A DNA stretch of 50,908 nt, taken from contig NW_026970968.1 in NCBI RefSeq assembly GCF_963678635.1, positions 1 through 50,908 on the forward strand. Direction: 5' to 3'. Below the pieces are notes generated by a model. The model was given only the letters and a program-made list of their open reading frames with translations, was not told the DNA's origin and ran no database searches. Positions within the stretch are counted from its first letter, which is position 1. Every line of letters starts with the position of its first letter. The position numbers and the translations under genes are program-made. Source of the DNA: Symsagittifera roscoffensis (lineage: Eukaryota > Xenacoelomorpha > Acoela > Convolutidae). This document shows positions 49,790 through 50,908 of this stretch, in pieces.

Positions 49790-50908
49790 TACCTAATTTC
49801 TGAACATATAATCTTTTGGTCTCATTTTTGTACCCGCTAAATGTTTCATGTCGACCCATCTAGTGAGCCTGCTTTGGATAGCCTTTGAGATTTCGCTGGC
49901 TTTTAATGTACTGATTAAAGCGTGGCAGTCTGTGATGTCCATACTGTTTGTTCCCGTATGAATAACAAAAAAAATGTTTGATCTCCCTAACGACCCCTAA
50001 CAATTTTAGTTTACGGAATATTTTTCTTCTTGTGAAATTAGGAATCTCGAGGCGTATGCTTTTTCTACGCTAACTTTTTCTGTGAGTTGCACGATAGCGG
50101 CTCCTAGACCAAATGTTGTCGCATCAGAGACCAAGCTCTGCTCTAGACTTTGGTTGAAATGACTTTTTTCAGTTATTTCCAATACGAGTTTTAATATCTG
50201 ATGGAATACGGTTGTAAATTCCATAATCCAATCCAATGTTTCGTTTTGCTTGTAATTTTCAGCAGTGGTTTTAGTGTTGAATCTGTCTTTGCTAGTTTTG
50301 GTATGTCTCTCATGAAGTGTTGTATTGAACTCATGAAACTTTTTAATTGTTTGAATGTTTTTGTTGGTGTGAGTATTTCTATTGCATTCATTTTCCATAT
50401 TACATTTTAATGGCTTTGTGTCCTCATGATTTATGTTGTAACTAAGCCCTTCAACCTGTTTGCCAGCAAATTTGTCAAGCGATCCTTCTAGGTTTTCATT
50501 TCATCGTTAAGTATCTTTAGGACCCTAATTTATAGCTCTTTGTGTACCTCTTTTGACCCTTTTAATACAATTAGGATGTCGTATAGTTATAGGAGTATAT
50601 TTGGCAATTGGTAAAAAGTAAGATTGTTTGCCTTTTAAAACTCAGCTGGCATGTCTGAGAGGCAAAAAAAACCCTACTTAGAATTGGTAGGTTCTCATTG
50701 CGTTACCTCCTACCAAGACTGAAGATGGTTGTTTTCTTGTTTCCAAATCTGGAGGAATTTCCGAATAGAGGTAGCGTAGGTCGAGTGTTGAGAACAGGGT
50801 TTCCTCCTTTTCTTTCGATTTGTTGATTTAAGCGATATTGTTTAATATAAACTCGGTGTTGGCTATCTGGGATTTGATCTTATGGATGAATTTATTCTTT
50901 TTTGCCCT
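49790..50908 (-). pseudogene. Ty3/gypsy reverse transcriptase and RNase H remnant
   Basis: Broken frames in the right order. RT has LFSTLDLRYLYSEIP (about 50790), then a segment with LSDMPAEF and YDILIVLKGS at the catalytic-aspartate site. The RT connection has LTPTKTFKQLKSFM and KLAKTDSTLKPLL (50191-50391). RNase H has LVSDATTFGLGAAI and ASRFLISQEEKYS (50006-50160), then SRLTRWVDM and KHLAGTKM (about 49830-49890). Several stops separate these blocks, so it is dead. The N-terminal part of pol and gag lie beyond the window. Confidence 0.83.

Larger units (their letters stand above)
44990..50908 (-). mobile_element. Decayed Ty3/gypsy retrotransposon, continuing beyond the window
   Basis: Reading down the minus strand from the right edge are RT, RNase H, three degenerate copies of the integrase core, and a charged tail, which is the Ty3/gypsy pol order. 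Stops and frameshifts are frequent throughout. No LTR was found within the window. About 48500-49450, between RNase H and the first integrase copy, contains no block that I can recognise. Confidence 0.8.

Overview
The window is eukaryotic, gene-poor and AT-rich. Most of its recognisable content is transposable elements. It has spliceosomal introns (GT-AG, one only 56 bp), BEL/Pao and Ty3/gypsy retroelements, a complete Polinton/Maverick, and a tandem family of EGF plus fibrinogen-related genes. I think this points to an arthropod, perhaps a crustacean such as a cladoceran, but that is inference and not a firm identification.

Region by region. (1) 308-5333: a BEL/Pao LTR retrotransposon on the minus strand. 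It has 220-bp LTRs that differ at one base, a 5-bp target duplication (ACAGT) and a tRNA-Trp primer-binding site. It is not a normal element: RNase H and the integrase core are deleted, gag-pol is broken, and a piece of a host-like JmjC oxygenase gene sits antisense inside it with an intron still present. (2) 6860-9640: a second, decayed BEL/Pao gag-pro-pol fragment. (3) 10020-14300: a foldback-type element. Two inverted arms of about 740 bp flank a 1.2-kb centre, and the left arm carries about 50 copies of a 30-bp tandem repeat. (4) 16190-22913: three tandem copies of an EGF plus fibrinogen-related gene on the minus strand. The middle copy looks intact over three exons and the outer two are pseudogenes; duplicated upstream DNA follows to about 24490.

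(5) 25122-44366: a 19.2-kb Polinton/Maverick with 6-bp target duplications (GCTGCT) and terminal inverted repeats built from 28-29 bp tandem units. Sixteen minus-strand genes are packed head to tail: PC4-like, HUH-like, two unknowns, a pair of tandem paralogues, a small membrane protein, the packaging ATPase, two small conserved genes, integrase, penton-like minor capsid protein, basic core-like protein, major capsid protein and adenovirus-type protease. Two genes run on the plus strand: an unknown and a spliced protein-primed DNA polymerase B. Several minus-strand junctions share an 11-base stop/start overlap. The major capsid gene carries one in-frame TAG. The polymerase is preceded by a row of E2F-like motifs. 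Together the genes encode replication (PolB, possibly the HUH-like and PC4-like proteins), integration (INT) and virion assembly (MCP, penton, ATPase, protease, core protein).

(6) 44990-50908: a decayed Ty3/gypsy element on the minus strand. RT and RNase H lie at the right edge, followed by three tandem degenerate copies of the integrase core. The long AT-rich stretches between these regions show no gene I can support.
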